Shown here: positions 1 to 7,316 of the stretch, piece after piece | Layout of the letters: the number at the start of each line of letters is the position of its first letter | Position numbering within the stretch: position 1 is the stretch's first letter | From: Flavobacteriales bacterium | GTDB lineage: Bacteria; Bacteroidota; Bacteroidia; Flavobacteriales; UA16 | Direction: 5' to 3' | DNA length: 10,615 nucleotides | NCBI GenBank assembly: GCA_018700255.1 | Contig: JABISU010000230.1 | Location: 1 to 10,615, forward strand | Position numbers and translations under genes: made by a program | The notes under the pieces: generated by a model | Databases searched by the model: none | The model's input: the letters and a program-made list of their open reading frames with translations, nothing else | Told to the model about the DNA's origin: nothing

Positions 1-638
1 AGATAACGCATAAAGGCGTCAAACTTGCTGCGAAGTTCGTCCTCAACCTCTGGAGAATTAAAGAAAGTCAATATTTTGTAATCGAAACGTTCAAATGATG
101 AGAGTATTGCCGCAATTTTCGTGGTGTTTAATTTTAACGTCACAATAAGAGCCCCTGAGTCTTTTTGTGTCATATTAAAGCTCGTTATCTGAGTGCTATT
201 CTCCTCAACCAGTCTAGAAATTTCAGCTAAACTATACTTAGCAGATGTGATTTCTAAAATAACGGTACTCCCTTCTAAACCCCAACCGGCTTCTTTAGTC
301 AGGAAGCTCATGACAGCTCCTCTATCAATGCTCCCCATGTATTTCCCCTGAAATACGACAGGCAGGATATCTACATCGGCACGTGACATTTGGGCTACAA
401 CATCATATAGGTGTAGGTTCGGGTCAACGCTAATCTGATAAGTCGCAACCTCAGCTAAAACAGCTGTGTCTTCATGCTCAAGTAAATCTTCCTCTTTAAT
501 GAGCCCTTGAAACTGGTCTTCCACAACAATAGGCAGGTGAGCTACCTTGTATTCATCCATCAGGCTGATAGCCCGAGAAACCTTATCAATAGGTAGAAGT
601 AAGGGAAGATCAAAAGTTAATAGTTTCTGGGCTCTCAT
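1..638 (-). CDS. CBS-domain pair protein with C-terminal ACT-like region, partial at its 3' end
   Basis: I translated this frame by hand; it stays open from an ATG at 638 to the window edge (212 codons, no stop). The product begins MRAQKLLTFDLPLLLPID. It contains two CBS motifs: about residues 5-55 (ending QFQGLIKEEDLLE) and about 70-118 (DVDILPVVFQGKYMGSI). A beta-rich region of about 80 residues follows (from about 120) and resembles the ACT-like tail of AcuB-type CBS proteins. Stand-alone CBS pairs usually bind adenine nucleotides and act as regulatory modules; no catalytic domain is visible here. Relatives as I know them are near 220 residues, so only a few C-terminal residues should be missing. 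It is divergent from pdxJ with 16 bp between the two ATGs, so its promoter must lie inside pdxJ coding sequence. No Shine-Dalgarno is seen. In flavobacteria a similar gene often precedes NAD kinase, which could lie just off the left edge; that is inference. Confidence 0.85.
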   Translation of the reverse strand, partial: MRAQKLLTFDLPLLLPIDKVSRAISLMDEYKVAHLPIVVEDQFQGLIKEEDLLEHEDTAVLAEVATYQISVDPNLHLYDVVAQMSRADVDILPVVFQGKYMGSIDRGAVMSFLTKEAGWGLEGSTVILEITSAKYSLAEISRLVEENSTQITSFNMTQKDSGALIVTLKLNTTKIAAILSSFERFDYKILTFFNSPEVEDELRSKFDAFMRY

Positions 639-642
639 GAGT

Positions 643-650
643 TAATTTTG
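643..650 (+). promoter_or_regulatory. Bacteroidota-type -7 box (TAATTTTG) for pdxJ
   Basis: TAATTTTG matches the TAnnTTTG consensus of Bacteroidota promoters at all fixed positions. It ends 4 nt before the pdxJ ATG. With the usual 4-7 nt from this box to the transcription start, the mRNA would begin at or within a few bases of the start codon. No TTG lies at the expected 17-23 bp upstream; the best match is TTA at 617-619 (spacing 23), so the -33 element is weak. Confidence 0.5.
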
Positions 651-654
651 CCTT

Positions 655-1401
655 ATGTCTGACAGTTCGAAGGTACAAAACACAAGGCTAAGTGTAAACG
701 TAAATAAAATTGCCACTTTGCGTAATGCGAGAGGTGGATCTATTCCTGATTTACTGCAAGCCGCCACACGTATTCAATCCTTCGGTGTACAAGGAATAAC
801 GGTTCATCCAAGACCTGATGAGAGACACATTACTTATCAAGATGTGCGTGATTTACGTCCATTAGTGCACCGTGAATTTAATATCGAGGGATACCCATCT
901 GAGAGCTTTATAAAATTAGTTTTAGAGGTTAAGCCAGAACAAGTGACTCTTGTTCCAGATCCCCCAAATGTAATCACGAGCAATGCGGGTTGGAATGTTC
1001 CAGAAAATGAGCAAATGTTAAAGGAGGTTATTGGCCGATTTTCTGATGCGGGGATACGAACAAGCTTATTTATGGACACATCGGAGAAGGGGATATATGC
1101 TGCAGCATTGTCAGGCACTAATCAAATTGAACTTTACACAGAGGATTACGCGGTGGAACATAAAGTCACAGGCGAAGATGCCGCAATACCTTATGCTAGG
1201 GCAGCAACTCTTGCTCATGGATTAGGCTTAGGCATCAACGCTGGGCATGATTTAGATCTTTCTAACCTTAAAGATTTTGCAAATAATGTTCCCTACTTAG
1301 ATGAGGTAAGCATAGGTCACGCACTAATTTCTGACGCCCTTTACATGGGGCTTTCTAACACAGTAGCTAAGTATCTCGCATGCTTAAATAAAGTAGCTTA
1401 A
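655..1401 (+). CDS. pdxJ: Pyridoxine 5'-phosphate synthase
   Basis: PdxJ condenses 1-deoxy-D-xylulose 5-phosphate with 3-amino-2-oxopropyl phosphate to give pyridoxine 5'-phosphate, the last ring-forming step of the DXP-dependent vitamin B6 route, in the cytoplasm. The 248-residue product is close to the family length (about 240) and carries its conserved blocks in order: [16 protein letters not shown] (13-28), [13 protein letters not shown] (47-59), NIEGYP (76-81), IELYTE (158-163), GINAGHDL (193-200) and SIGHALI (219-225). H51, E78, E159 and H198 correspond to active-site positions of the E. coli enzyme. The E. coli NIDHIAT motif is NVNKIAT here, a form I associate with Bacteroidota PdxJ. 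The ATG at 655 follows a TAATTTTG box by 4 nt, and no Shine-Dalgarno is present. A hydrolase gene follows after 2 nt, so the two are probably co-transcribed. Confidence 0.96.
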   Translation: MSDSSKVQNTRLSVNVNKIATLRNARGGSIPDLLQAATRIQSFGVQGITVHPRPDERHITYQDVRDLRPLVHREFNIEGYPSESFIKLVLEVKPEQVTLVPDPPNVITSNAGWNVPENEQMLKEVIGRFSDAGIRTSLFMDTSEKGIYAAALSGTNQIELYTEDYAVEHKVTGEDAAIPYARAATLAHGLGLGINAGHDLDLSNLKDFANNVPYLDEVSIGHALISDALYMGLSNTVAKYLACLNKVA

Positions 1402-1403
1402 AC

Positions 1404-2183
1404 TTGACTGCAGTTACTCTTCATAGTAGAATAATCGGTGTTGAAAAAACTAAAGACCTTGTGATTTTACATGGTCTTTTAGGAAGTGCTGACAACTGGC
1501 ACACGCTTGCTAGGCAGTATGCTTTAGAATTCCGTGTACACCTTATAGATGCTAGGAATCATGGACGTAGTCCACATTCACAGGACCATTCATATGAATT
1601 AATGGCTTCCGATCTTCTAAAATATTTAGATGACAATTCAATTGAAAAAGCTTGCCTTTTAGGACATAGTATGGGAGGTAAAACTGTAATGCTTTTTGCA
1701 GAAACTCACCCTGACAGAGTTTCCAAATTAATCGTTGCGGATATCTCTCCCAAGGAATACACTCCACAACATGAACCCATTTTCCAAGCGCTTAAATCGA
1801 CTAACCCTGCTATAGCAAACTCTCGCAAGGAAGTCCTGAGTGTTCTCGAATCTAAACTTGGTGAGGATAAAGTTCTGATTCCATTTTTAATGAAAAACTT
1901 AAGGAGAGAGAAATCAGGTGGGTATTCATGGCGATTTAATCTAGAAGTCTTATCTAATACTCTATCAGGGATAACCAAGCGTATTGACCTTTCTGTAAAC
2001 ACCATACCCACGCTACTTATTTATGGTGCTCTTTCAGGATATGTAAGCTCTGAAGATATATCTGAACTTGAAGAACTTTACTTACAAATGGAAAATGTTT
2101 GCCTTGAAAACTCAGGCCATTGGTTACATGCCGAAGAGCCCAAGCTGTTTTTGGAATCCACATCTGAGTTTTTAAATTCCTAA
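1404..2183 (+). CDS. Alpha/beta-fold hydrolase (YbfF-like esterase family), TTG start
   Basis: The 259-residue alpha/beta hydrolase has an oxyanion-hole region LHGLLGSADNW (22-32), DARNHGRS (49-56), the nucleophile elbow GHSMGG (87-92, Ser89), D113 in VADISP, and a C-terminal catalytic His in SGHWLHAE (His239). By my recollection E. coli esterase YbfF uses Ser89, Asp113 and a similarly placed His, and the resemblance runs along the whole chain, including RGE/YGA-xSxYVS near 207-215. Expected activity is hydrolysis of short acyl esters or thioesters; the substrate is unknown. The start must be TTG at 1404: an in-frame TAA lies at 1389-1391, and the next in-frame Met is residue 67, after the conserved N-terminal motifs. 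It starts 2 nt after the pdxJ stop, suggesting translational coupling. Its stop lies 3 nt from that of the convergent ClC gene. Confidence 0.9.
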   Translation: MTAVTLHSRIIGVEKTKDLVILHGLLGSADNWHTLARQYALEFRVHLIDARNHGRSPHSQDHSYELMASDLLKYLDDNSIEKACLLGHSMGGKTVMLFAETHPDRVSKLIVADISPKEYTPQHEPIFQALKSTNPAIANSRKEVLSVLESKLGEDKVLIPFLMKNLRREKSGGYSWRFNLEVLSNTLSGITKRIDLSVNTIPTLLIYGALSGYVSSEDISELEELYLQMENVCLENSGHWLHAEEPKLFLESTSEFLNS

Positions 2184-2186
2184 AGC

Positions 2187-3941
2187 TTAATCTCCACTAG
2201 TTTCTTTCAACCACTTTCTATATGCCCCAAACAAACGAGAATTAGATACAAAACCTAGGTATTTACCTTTAGAATCGACAACAGGAAGATTCCACGCACC
2301 GCTTACTTCGAATTTCAACATCACCGACTCCATCTTTTCGTCGGACTTAATTAGGTTGTCTGGAATGACGAGTAGGTCATTGACTGTAGTGGTCTCGTAC
2401 TTGTCTCTATCGAACATTATTTGGCGGATATCTTGGAGATCAAGTAAACCTATTAGAATACCCTCTTCGTCTACAACGGGATGTAAGTTTCTTTTGCTTT
2501 TAGCTACAACTCTAACTAGAGTGCCTAAAGTGTAATCTGGTCGCACTGGGAGGAAATCTCTCTCAATCTCATCGGATAGGCTCATAAGAGTGAGGACGCT
2601 TTTGTCTTTATCGTGGGTAAGTAACTCCCCTCTTTCAGCAAGCTCCCTTGTATAGATGCTGTTTTTTACAAGGTATCTAGACAGTGAATAGCTAAGAGCT
2701 GAACTGAGCATTAATGGGACGAATAGTTCGTAGCCACCACTGATTTCAGATGCTAGGAAAATCGCAGTAAGTGGGGCGTGGAGCACTCCGGCCATCATCC
2801 CTCCTAACCCAGCTAAAACAGCATTTCCTACAGGAATAGTCTCAGGTCCGAAAACCATATTTACAGACAGAGCAAAGGTGTACCCAAGCAGGGCTCCACA
2901 GAATAGAGAGGGGGCGAAAACTCCTGCTACACCACCTGCTCCCACAGTTAACCCTGTTAATATAGGTTTTAGAGCCCATGCAAAAAGTAGAGCTGCTATG
3001 ATCACAAGGCCTTCCGAATTGTTAAAAGGTATTAACTCACCCGATATAACGTTTGAAGAACCCATAAACATGGAATTTACCACTTCATAACCCTCTCCAT
3101 AAAGGGAAGGGAAACTCGCTACAGAACAACCCAGAATTAATCCCGCCGTTATTATTCTTGTTAAAGGATTTTTAAACCTAGAAACGGCACGAGAGGAAAC
3201 TAAATAAAACCTAGTAAAAATAACAGATCCAAGCCCGGCAATAAGACCTAAAGTTATATAAAAAGGCAGTCTTTTCACGGCGAAAGGAGCTAGTTCGGTT
3301 ACTGCTAGAATATCCTCTCCTTCGATTAAAAAATAAGCTGTAAGTAAAGAGGCTAGAGAGGCGAATATGAGTGGTACAAGGCTTGCTGCTGTAAGATCTA
3401 TCATTATCACTTCTATAGCAAAAATAAGAGCTGCAATCGGCGCTTTAAACATGGCCGCTAGAGATGCTGTTGCAGCGCAAGCTATGAGAAGTCTACGGCG
3501 GCGAAAACTACGTTTTGTACGAGAAGCTATCTCCGAGCCTATAGTCGCTCCAGCTTGCACGGCAGGCGCCTCTAACCCACCTGATCCACCGAAACCCACA
3601 GAAAGTATGCTCGTGACTACTGGGGCGAAAAGCCAGGTGCGTTTTAGGGCGCCTCGCCTCGTTGATAGTGCGTGAAGCGTGGCGGGAATGCCACCACCGG
3701 GATGGTCACCTCCAAGCACTTTTTTCACAAACCAGGCAGTGAGTAGCAACCCTATTATGGGTCCGAGTCCTATAAGAGGTTTAAAATTTGTAAAGGCTTG
3801 TACTGAAAAAATGCCGGAGCGAATCATGCTCACCCCATTTTTTAAAAGAACAGCCACGAGTCCCGCTAAAACTCCTACTAGGCTAGCCCAAACTAAAATT
3901 GCTTTATCAGACTTAAGGAATTTCCAGGCTTTGCGAAGCAT
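2187..3941 (-). CDS. ClC-family chloride channel/transporter with C-terminal CBS pair
   Basis: This 584-residue inner-membrane protein has a ClC core (about 10-430) with many hydrophobic helices and a cytoplasmic CBS pair (about 455-580). Signature elements are GGGIP (82-86, family GSGIP), GGLEAP (121-126, family GREGP, with gating Glu124), GVFAP (340-344, family GxFxP) and a Tyr (Y430, in NSIYTREL) at the position of the anion-coordinating Tyr. Two sites differ from E. coli ClC-ec1: Ser107 becomes Gly83, and the internal proton glutamate Glu203 becomes Val178 (FAIEV, 174-178), as in animal CLC channels rather than exchangers. It may therefore conduct anions without strict proton coupling, but that is inference. 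The CBS pair probably senses adenine nucleotides. The ATG overlaps the stop of the upstream SpoIIE phosphatase gene by 1 nt (TAATG), so it is the last gene of a four-gene operon. Confidence 0.94.
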   Translation of the reverse strand: MLRKAWKFLKSDKAILVWASLVGVLAGLVAVLLKNGVSMIRSGIFSVQAFTNFKPLIGLGPIIGLLLTAWFVKKVLGGDHPGGGIPATLHALSTRRGALKRTWLFAPVVTSILSVGFGGSGGLEAPAVQAGATIGSEIASRTKRSFRRRRLLIACAATASLAAMFKAPIAALIFAIEVIMIDLTAASLVPLIFASLASLLTAYFLIEGEDILAVTELAPFAVKRLPFYITLGLIAGLGSVIFTRFYLVSSRAVSRFKNPLTRIITAGLILGCSVASFPSLYGEGYEVVNSMFMGSSNVISGELIPFNNSEGLVIIAALLFAWALKPILTGLTVGAGGVAGVFAPSLFCGALLGYTFALSVNMVFGPETIPVGNAVLAGLGGMMAGVLHAPLTAIFLASEISGGYELFVPLMLSSALSYSLSRYLVKNSIYTRELAERGELLTHDKDKSVLTLMSLSDEIERDFLPVRPDYTLGTLVRVVAKSKRNLHPVVDEEGILIGLLDLQDIRQIMFDRDKYETTTVNDLLVIPDNLIKSDEKMESVMLKFEVSGAWNLPVVDSKGKYLGFVSNSRLFGAYRKWLKETSGD

Positions 3942-5716
3942 TATATTCGAATGCTAATTACAAGGACATCATCCACCTGTTCTTCTTTTGCCTTCCAACC
4001 GTCAAACTCTTTTGCCAATTCATCTTTATGCTTAGTTATAGGCATTTCAGCAAGTCGAACTAATAGTTCTCTGAAACGGCGGCGCATGTATTTTTTTCCC
4101 AAGGGCCCTCCGAATTGATCAACAAATCCGTCCGTGGAAGCGAAGATGGTGTCTCCCTGCTCGAGAGGGTAAACCTGTTGGGTGTAAGACTTAGAATCTG
4201 GCTTAAATGAGGCTATAGCAAATTTATCCGCTTTCATTTCATGGAGTTCTCCTTCTCTAACAACATACAAGGGATTGTTTGCCCCTGAATATAGAAGCTC
4301 CATTTTTTCCATATCCACAGCTAACATTACAAGATCCATTCCGTCTTGAAGGTTGTCTGGTGAGGTTTCCGAACTAAGAACTTCCAAAGCAGCAGAGTTA
4401 AGTCTATCTAGAATTTTACTGGGTTCCGTGAAAACCTTTGTCACATGACTCAATGCGTTATATCCCACCAGGCTCATAAATGCTCCAGGCACTCCATGCC
4501 CTGTACAGTCAACCGCTGCCACAAGTCTAACTCTACCCACTGAGCGGAAAAAGTAGAAGTCTCCGGAAACGATATCTCTGGGTCGATAGAAAACGGCAGA
4601 GTTATCGAAAACCTCTGACACTTCTTTTTCAGTTGGTAGAATGGATTCCTGAATCCTCAACGCATAGTTAATACTGTCGCGCAGATCACTGTATAGGTCT
4701 TCCGCTCGTTTCTTTTGCTTGGACATTTCTGCCGTCCTATCCTTCACTTTTTGCGCTAGTTCTATTTCTGTGGCGGCCAAATCGTCACGCATACTTAAAA
4801 GAGCATGGCCTAAAGAATCATCATCACTAAGTGGTTCATACGGGGCGTTGAAATCTCCAGAACCCACTGCTTCAGAAAATTTCCTTGTCTTTTGAAGTCC
4901 CTCTGCCAGTCGATTAACGGCTACGGCCATATCTCCAATCTCATCTGGCGTAATGGGGACCTTATTGTCCGGTTGCTGGCCCCTTCCCATAAATAACAAA
5001 GCTTGTTTAAGGTGGCGCACCGGCACAAGTATAGATCTTGTAAGAGCAAGTCCCACTATAATTCCAAGGACAATTACCGCAAGTGACACCGACCCAGCGA
5101 AGAAACTCAGTTTATCTCCTAAGCTCTCCATTTGAGAAGTGGCAGCGCGAAGTGAAGATGTTTGAGCTGACGAAAGGAAGTTAAGTCTCGTGCGAATACT
5201 GTTATCGTAAAGAGGGAGATCTGAGCCTTCCAGAGCGTAGTACTCCGCATCCATCATCGCTATAGGGTTGTCATAGCTTGAAAAATCAGGCAGCATCCTC
5301 ATAATATCTTTGTAAACTACAAATAGACTTTCAATATCGCTATTAAGGCTATCTAGCTGAGCTTTTGCTTCTCCCCCCCAAGCTTGGCTCATCTCCTTTA
5401 TTGCGGCAATATTCTCGGGAATCGTTTTTGAGATATCGGTTTTTAAAGAACGCTTCTCAGCATCGTCAGATCGGCTCTGAACAGTAATCCAGTGCTTGAT
5501 GCTTCCTCGAGCTTCCCCAAGCGATCTATCTAAATTCTCAAGTGCTTCAATACTTGGCACAAGTTCCTTGTCTATCTTCTCGCCAATCACCCTGCTCTCA
5601 CCTAACAAAGACCTTGTTTGGACAAATAATGTTCCTACGGCGAGGGTGAAAATCCCAAACCCTATTCCCATTCTCCAACCAATAGTAAACCTGAATTTTA
5701 TGTTCGAGTTTTCCAT
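3941..5716 (-). CDS. Membrane receptor with HAMP and SpoIIE/PP2C Ser/Thr phosphatase domain
   Basis: The 591-residue protein has an N-terminal membrane helix (about 13-33), an extracytoplasmic mostly helical region of about 170 residues (34-204) resembling four-helix-bundle MCP sensors, and a second helix (about 205-226). A HAMP domain follows (about 227-279, with PVRHLKQ and PDEIGDM), then a second HAMP-like unit (about 280-315, GSGDFNAPYEPL ... LGHALLSMRDDL), a coiled coil (about 313-345) and a SpoIIE/PP2C phosphatase domain (about 370-591). Metal-binding acidic residues are visible: D386 (SGDFY), D403 (VDCTGHG), D529 (STDGF) and D582/D583 (QVDDVLV). It should dephosphorylate a phospho-Ser/Thr protein, classically an anti-anti-sigma STAS protein, under control of a periplasmic signal; no STAS or kinase gene is in the window. 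It starts 1 nt after the upstream stop and ends in TAATG with the ClC gene. Confidence 0.93.
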   Translation of the reverse strand: MENSNIKFRFTIGWRMGIGFGIFTLAVGTLFVQTRSLLGESRVIGEKIDKELVPSIEALENLDRSLGEARGSIKHWITVQSRSDDAEKRSLKTDISKTIPENIAAIKEMSQAWGGEAKAQLDSLNSDIESLFVVYKDIMRMLPDFSSYDNPIAMMDAEYYALEGSDLPLYDNSIRTRLNFLSSAQTSSLRAATSQMESLGDKLSFFAGSVSLAVIVLGIIVGLALTRSILVPVRHLKQALLFMGRGQQPDNKVPITPDEIGDMAVAVNRLAEGLQKTRKFSEAVGSGDFNAPYEPLSDDDSLGHALLSMRDDLAATEIELAQKVKDRTAEMSKQKKRAEDLYSDLRDSINYALRIQESILPTEKEVSEVFDNSAVFYRPRDIVSGDFYFFRSVGRVRLVAAVDCTGHGVPGAFMSLVGYNALSHVTKVFTEPSKILDRLNSAALEVLSSETSPDNLQDGMDLVMLAVDMEKMELLYSGANNPLYVVREGELHEMKADKFAIASFKPDSKSYTQQVYPLEQGDTIFASTDGFVDQFGGPLGKKYMRRRFRELLVRLAEMPITKHKDELAKEFDGWKAKEEQVDDVLVISIRI

Positions 5717-5717
5717 A

Positions 5718-6659
5718 TTACTCGCTATCTGCTTTCACCACAGCCTCTAAAGCACGCTTGTATTTCTCACTTTCTTCTTCATTACTTAGAGCCTTGTAAA
5801 TCGTCACAAGCCCCTTCAAAGTCTCTTTCCTCTCCGAGGACATTCGGTGTGCTGCAAGCATAGGGTTTAATGCTTTTTCGAAAAGTTCCACACATGCATC
5901 TTGGATTTCCATAAGCTCGAACATCGCAGTTGTGTGATCAATCGATTTCAATCTTGCAACACCTCTATTGTAAAGGTTAATCGCTAAATTATATCTCGAG
6001 GTATAATCGTCTCCATCTAGTTCTATAGCTCTATTATAATGATCAATAACTCTTGTAAAGAGCTCCTCCGAATCTGTTGATGTACTTTCCAATAACATCC
6101 TGTTAGCTCTGGCTAAATTCTTTTCTATCTCAACCTCCTCACTTCTCCAATCTTCTTTTTTATCAATTACACTACGAATTTTCACGAATTCATTAAAATA
6201 CTCTAAAATCTCCTCATCCATCCCCCTTGTAAACCCACGCACACCACTAACAACATCATTCATATAGGTCTTTGAAAGATAATCTAGAGCATCATGCGAC
6301 ATCGAGGAAATTTGGGTAGAAGTTGTTTTTGAGTCGATTTCATAGGCTTTGATTAATTGTATAACAGCTTTACCCCTCTCACTTAAGGCCAAACCTGATG
6401 TGGAAGATCCTATATACACCTCCCTTTTAAACTTTTCTTTGTGAGAATATCCTGCTACATACCAAGCACGTGCATTGTCTTTCGCCTCATTTAAAAGAGC
6501 GGGTTCAATAATTTTTAAAGCTTCATCAAATAACTCCTGCTCTGCTAAATCGATTGCTGTATCCACAATGTTATCAGAATGAAAATTCTGAGAATATGAT
6601 CGTGTAGATGCAAAAACAAGTAGACTAAGCACCAGTATTATTCCTATATAATTTCTCAT
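5718..6659 (-). CDS. Secreted TPR-like protein of unknown function
   Basis: I do not recognise a named family. I prefer the ATG at 6659, which forms an ATGA overlap with the upstream stop and gives a clean signal peptide (MRNYIGIILVLSLLVFAS, with likely cleavage near SYS|Q at 23-24). The in-frame ATG at 6674 would add MGNNE before the peptide and a 19 nt overlap. There is no lipobox Cys, so the mature protein is probably free in the periplasm. The roughly 290-residue mature chain is helical, with TPR-like segments around 28-75, around DHYNRAIELDGDDYTSRYNL in the C-terminal half, and at the C-terminus (LVTIYKALSNEEESEKYKRA). Such a fold suggests a protein-binding scaffold. Its place between a YfiR-like protein and a receptor phosphatase suggests that it helps transmit an envelope signal to that receptor; this is inference. 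Confidence 0.85.
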   Translation of the reverse strand: MRNYIGIILVLSLLVFASTRSYSQNFHSDNIVDTAIDLAEQELFDEALKIIEPALLNEAKDNARAWYVAGYSHKEKFKREVYIGSSTSGLALSERGKAVIQLIKAYEIDSKTTSTQISSMSHDALDYLSKTYMNDVVSGVRGFTRGMDEEILEYFNEFVKIRSVIDKKEDWRSEEVEIEKNLARANRMLLESTSTDSEELFTRVIDHYNRAIELDGDDYTSRYNLAINLYNRGVARLKSIDHTTAMFELMEIQDACVELFEKALNPMLAAHRMSSERKETLKGLVTIYKALSNEEESEKYKRALEAVVKADSE

Positions 6660-7219
6660 CTCGTTATTGCCCATGATAAAATTCTATTACCGACAATCAA
6701 CCCACGATTTAGGGCATTTTCCATATCGAGTTCATAACGTATCCTGCTGGTTTGTACCACAAAATTTACAACAGCTCCTTCAGGCATGGCAGTATCTGCA
6801 TCAACTGAAGTAACTACCATAATAGGTTTTTCCGCCGTGTATTCAATCAACTGTAGGAGCTCCTCCCCCTCAGATTCTGTGTACAAAACATGAATGAATT
6901 CACTCATTAGAACAGAATCATCAACTTCAACAACTTCGAGCATTTGGCTTCCTATGGATTGTCCAGCGTACTTCTCTACCAGTAAATTATACAGAGCTGT
7001 ATTGCCCTGAATGCCTATTCTGAAATTGCCGTGTTTTTTATCGTTTGGCCAATCATTACTCCTTGCAAATTGAAATAAAAAGCTTGCTTTCGTAATTGCA
7101 ATCGTGTTTGCCTCGTCAAGTTTAGGACCTCCCTGATCAGATTGTAACAAAGAGAATGAAAGCGAAATCACTATTGCAAAAAGTAGAAGATAAATATTTC
7201 TTATTCCGAGCCTGAGCAT
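6656..7219 (-). CDS. YfiR/HmsC-like (DUF4154) secreted protein
   Basis: The 187-residue protein has an N-terminal signal or anchor segment (about 8-26) and a mature part fitting the YfiR/DUF4154 pattern. It contains KASFLFQFARSNDWP (44-58, the family's aromatic-rich block ending in W57-P58), FRIGIQGN, a middle FIHVLY strand, and a C-terminal GAVVNFVVQTSRIRYEL block followed by ALNRGLIVGNRILSWA (family end: kirfein...gl.isskLL.lA). In Pseudomonas, YfiR is a periplasmic repressor of the HAMP diguanylate cyclase YfiN. Here the downstream HAMP protein carries a SpoIIE phosphatase instead. There is no cysteine in the chain, so redox control through disulfides as described for Pseudomonas YfiR cannot operate. 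It is the first gene of the operon, and its stop overlaps the next start as ATGA. A TAACTTCG box ends 4 nt before its ATG. The family call is moderate because the sequence is divergent. Confidence 0.82.
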   Translation of the reverse strand: MLRLGIRNIYLLLFAIVISLSFSLLQSDQGGPKLDEANTIAITKASFLFQFARSNDWPNDKKHGNFRIGIQGNTALYNLLVEKYAGQSIGSQMLEVVEVDDSVLMSEFIHVLYTESEGEELLQLIEYTAEKPIMVVTSVDADTAMPEGAVVNFVVQTSRIRYELDMENALNRGLIVGNRILSWAITR

Positions 7220-7223
7220 CTTA

Positions 7224-7231
7224 CGAAGTTA
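7224..7231 (-). promoter_or_regulatory. Possible -7 box (TAACTTCG) of the yfiR-like operon
   Basis: Read on the - strand, TAACTTCG matches TAnnTTTG with one mismatch and ends exactly 4 nt before the ATG at 7219, the same geometry as at pdxJ and kbl. No TTG is seen 17-23 bp upstream. The whole 97 bp gap (7220-7316) between the oxidoreductase stop and this gene is AT-rich and holds no convincing terminator hairpin. An AGGAG lies 16 nt before the ATG, too far for a normal ribosome-binding site. Confidence 0.3.
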
Positions 7232-7316
7232 ACTACTCCTTTTGCTCTTAGTTCATTTTACTCGATGGGTTCCTAACTTATAAATGTGTAGGATTAGAAG
7301 AGTTAATTAAGTGTGT

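Noticed and set aside
3367..3957. Two + strand open frames (3367-3675 and 3679-3957) opposite the ClC gene
   Set aside because: They lie wholly antisense to conserved ClC helices, have Arg/Pro/Ala-rich composition and match no family. They are shadow frames of the ClC codons.
6657..6674. Upstream ATG at 6674 as start of the TPR-like protein
   Set aside because: It would put five polar residues before the signal peptide and need a 19 nt overlap. The ATG at 6659 gives an ATGA junction and a typical signal peptide.
7265..7300. Imperfect inverted repeat (TCCTA ... TAGGA) in the gap downstream of the oxidoreductase gene
   Set aside because: The stem is only about 5 bp with a long loop and no following T-run, so it does not support a terminator.
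7303..7310. TTAATTAA palindrome
   Set aside because: An 8 bp AT-only palindrome is expected by chance in AT-rich DNA, and nothing around it suggests an operator.
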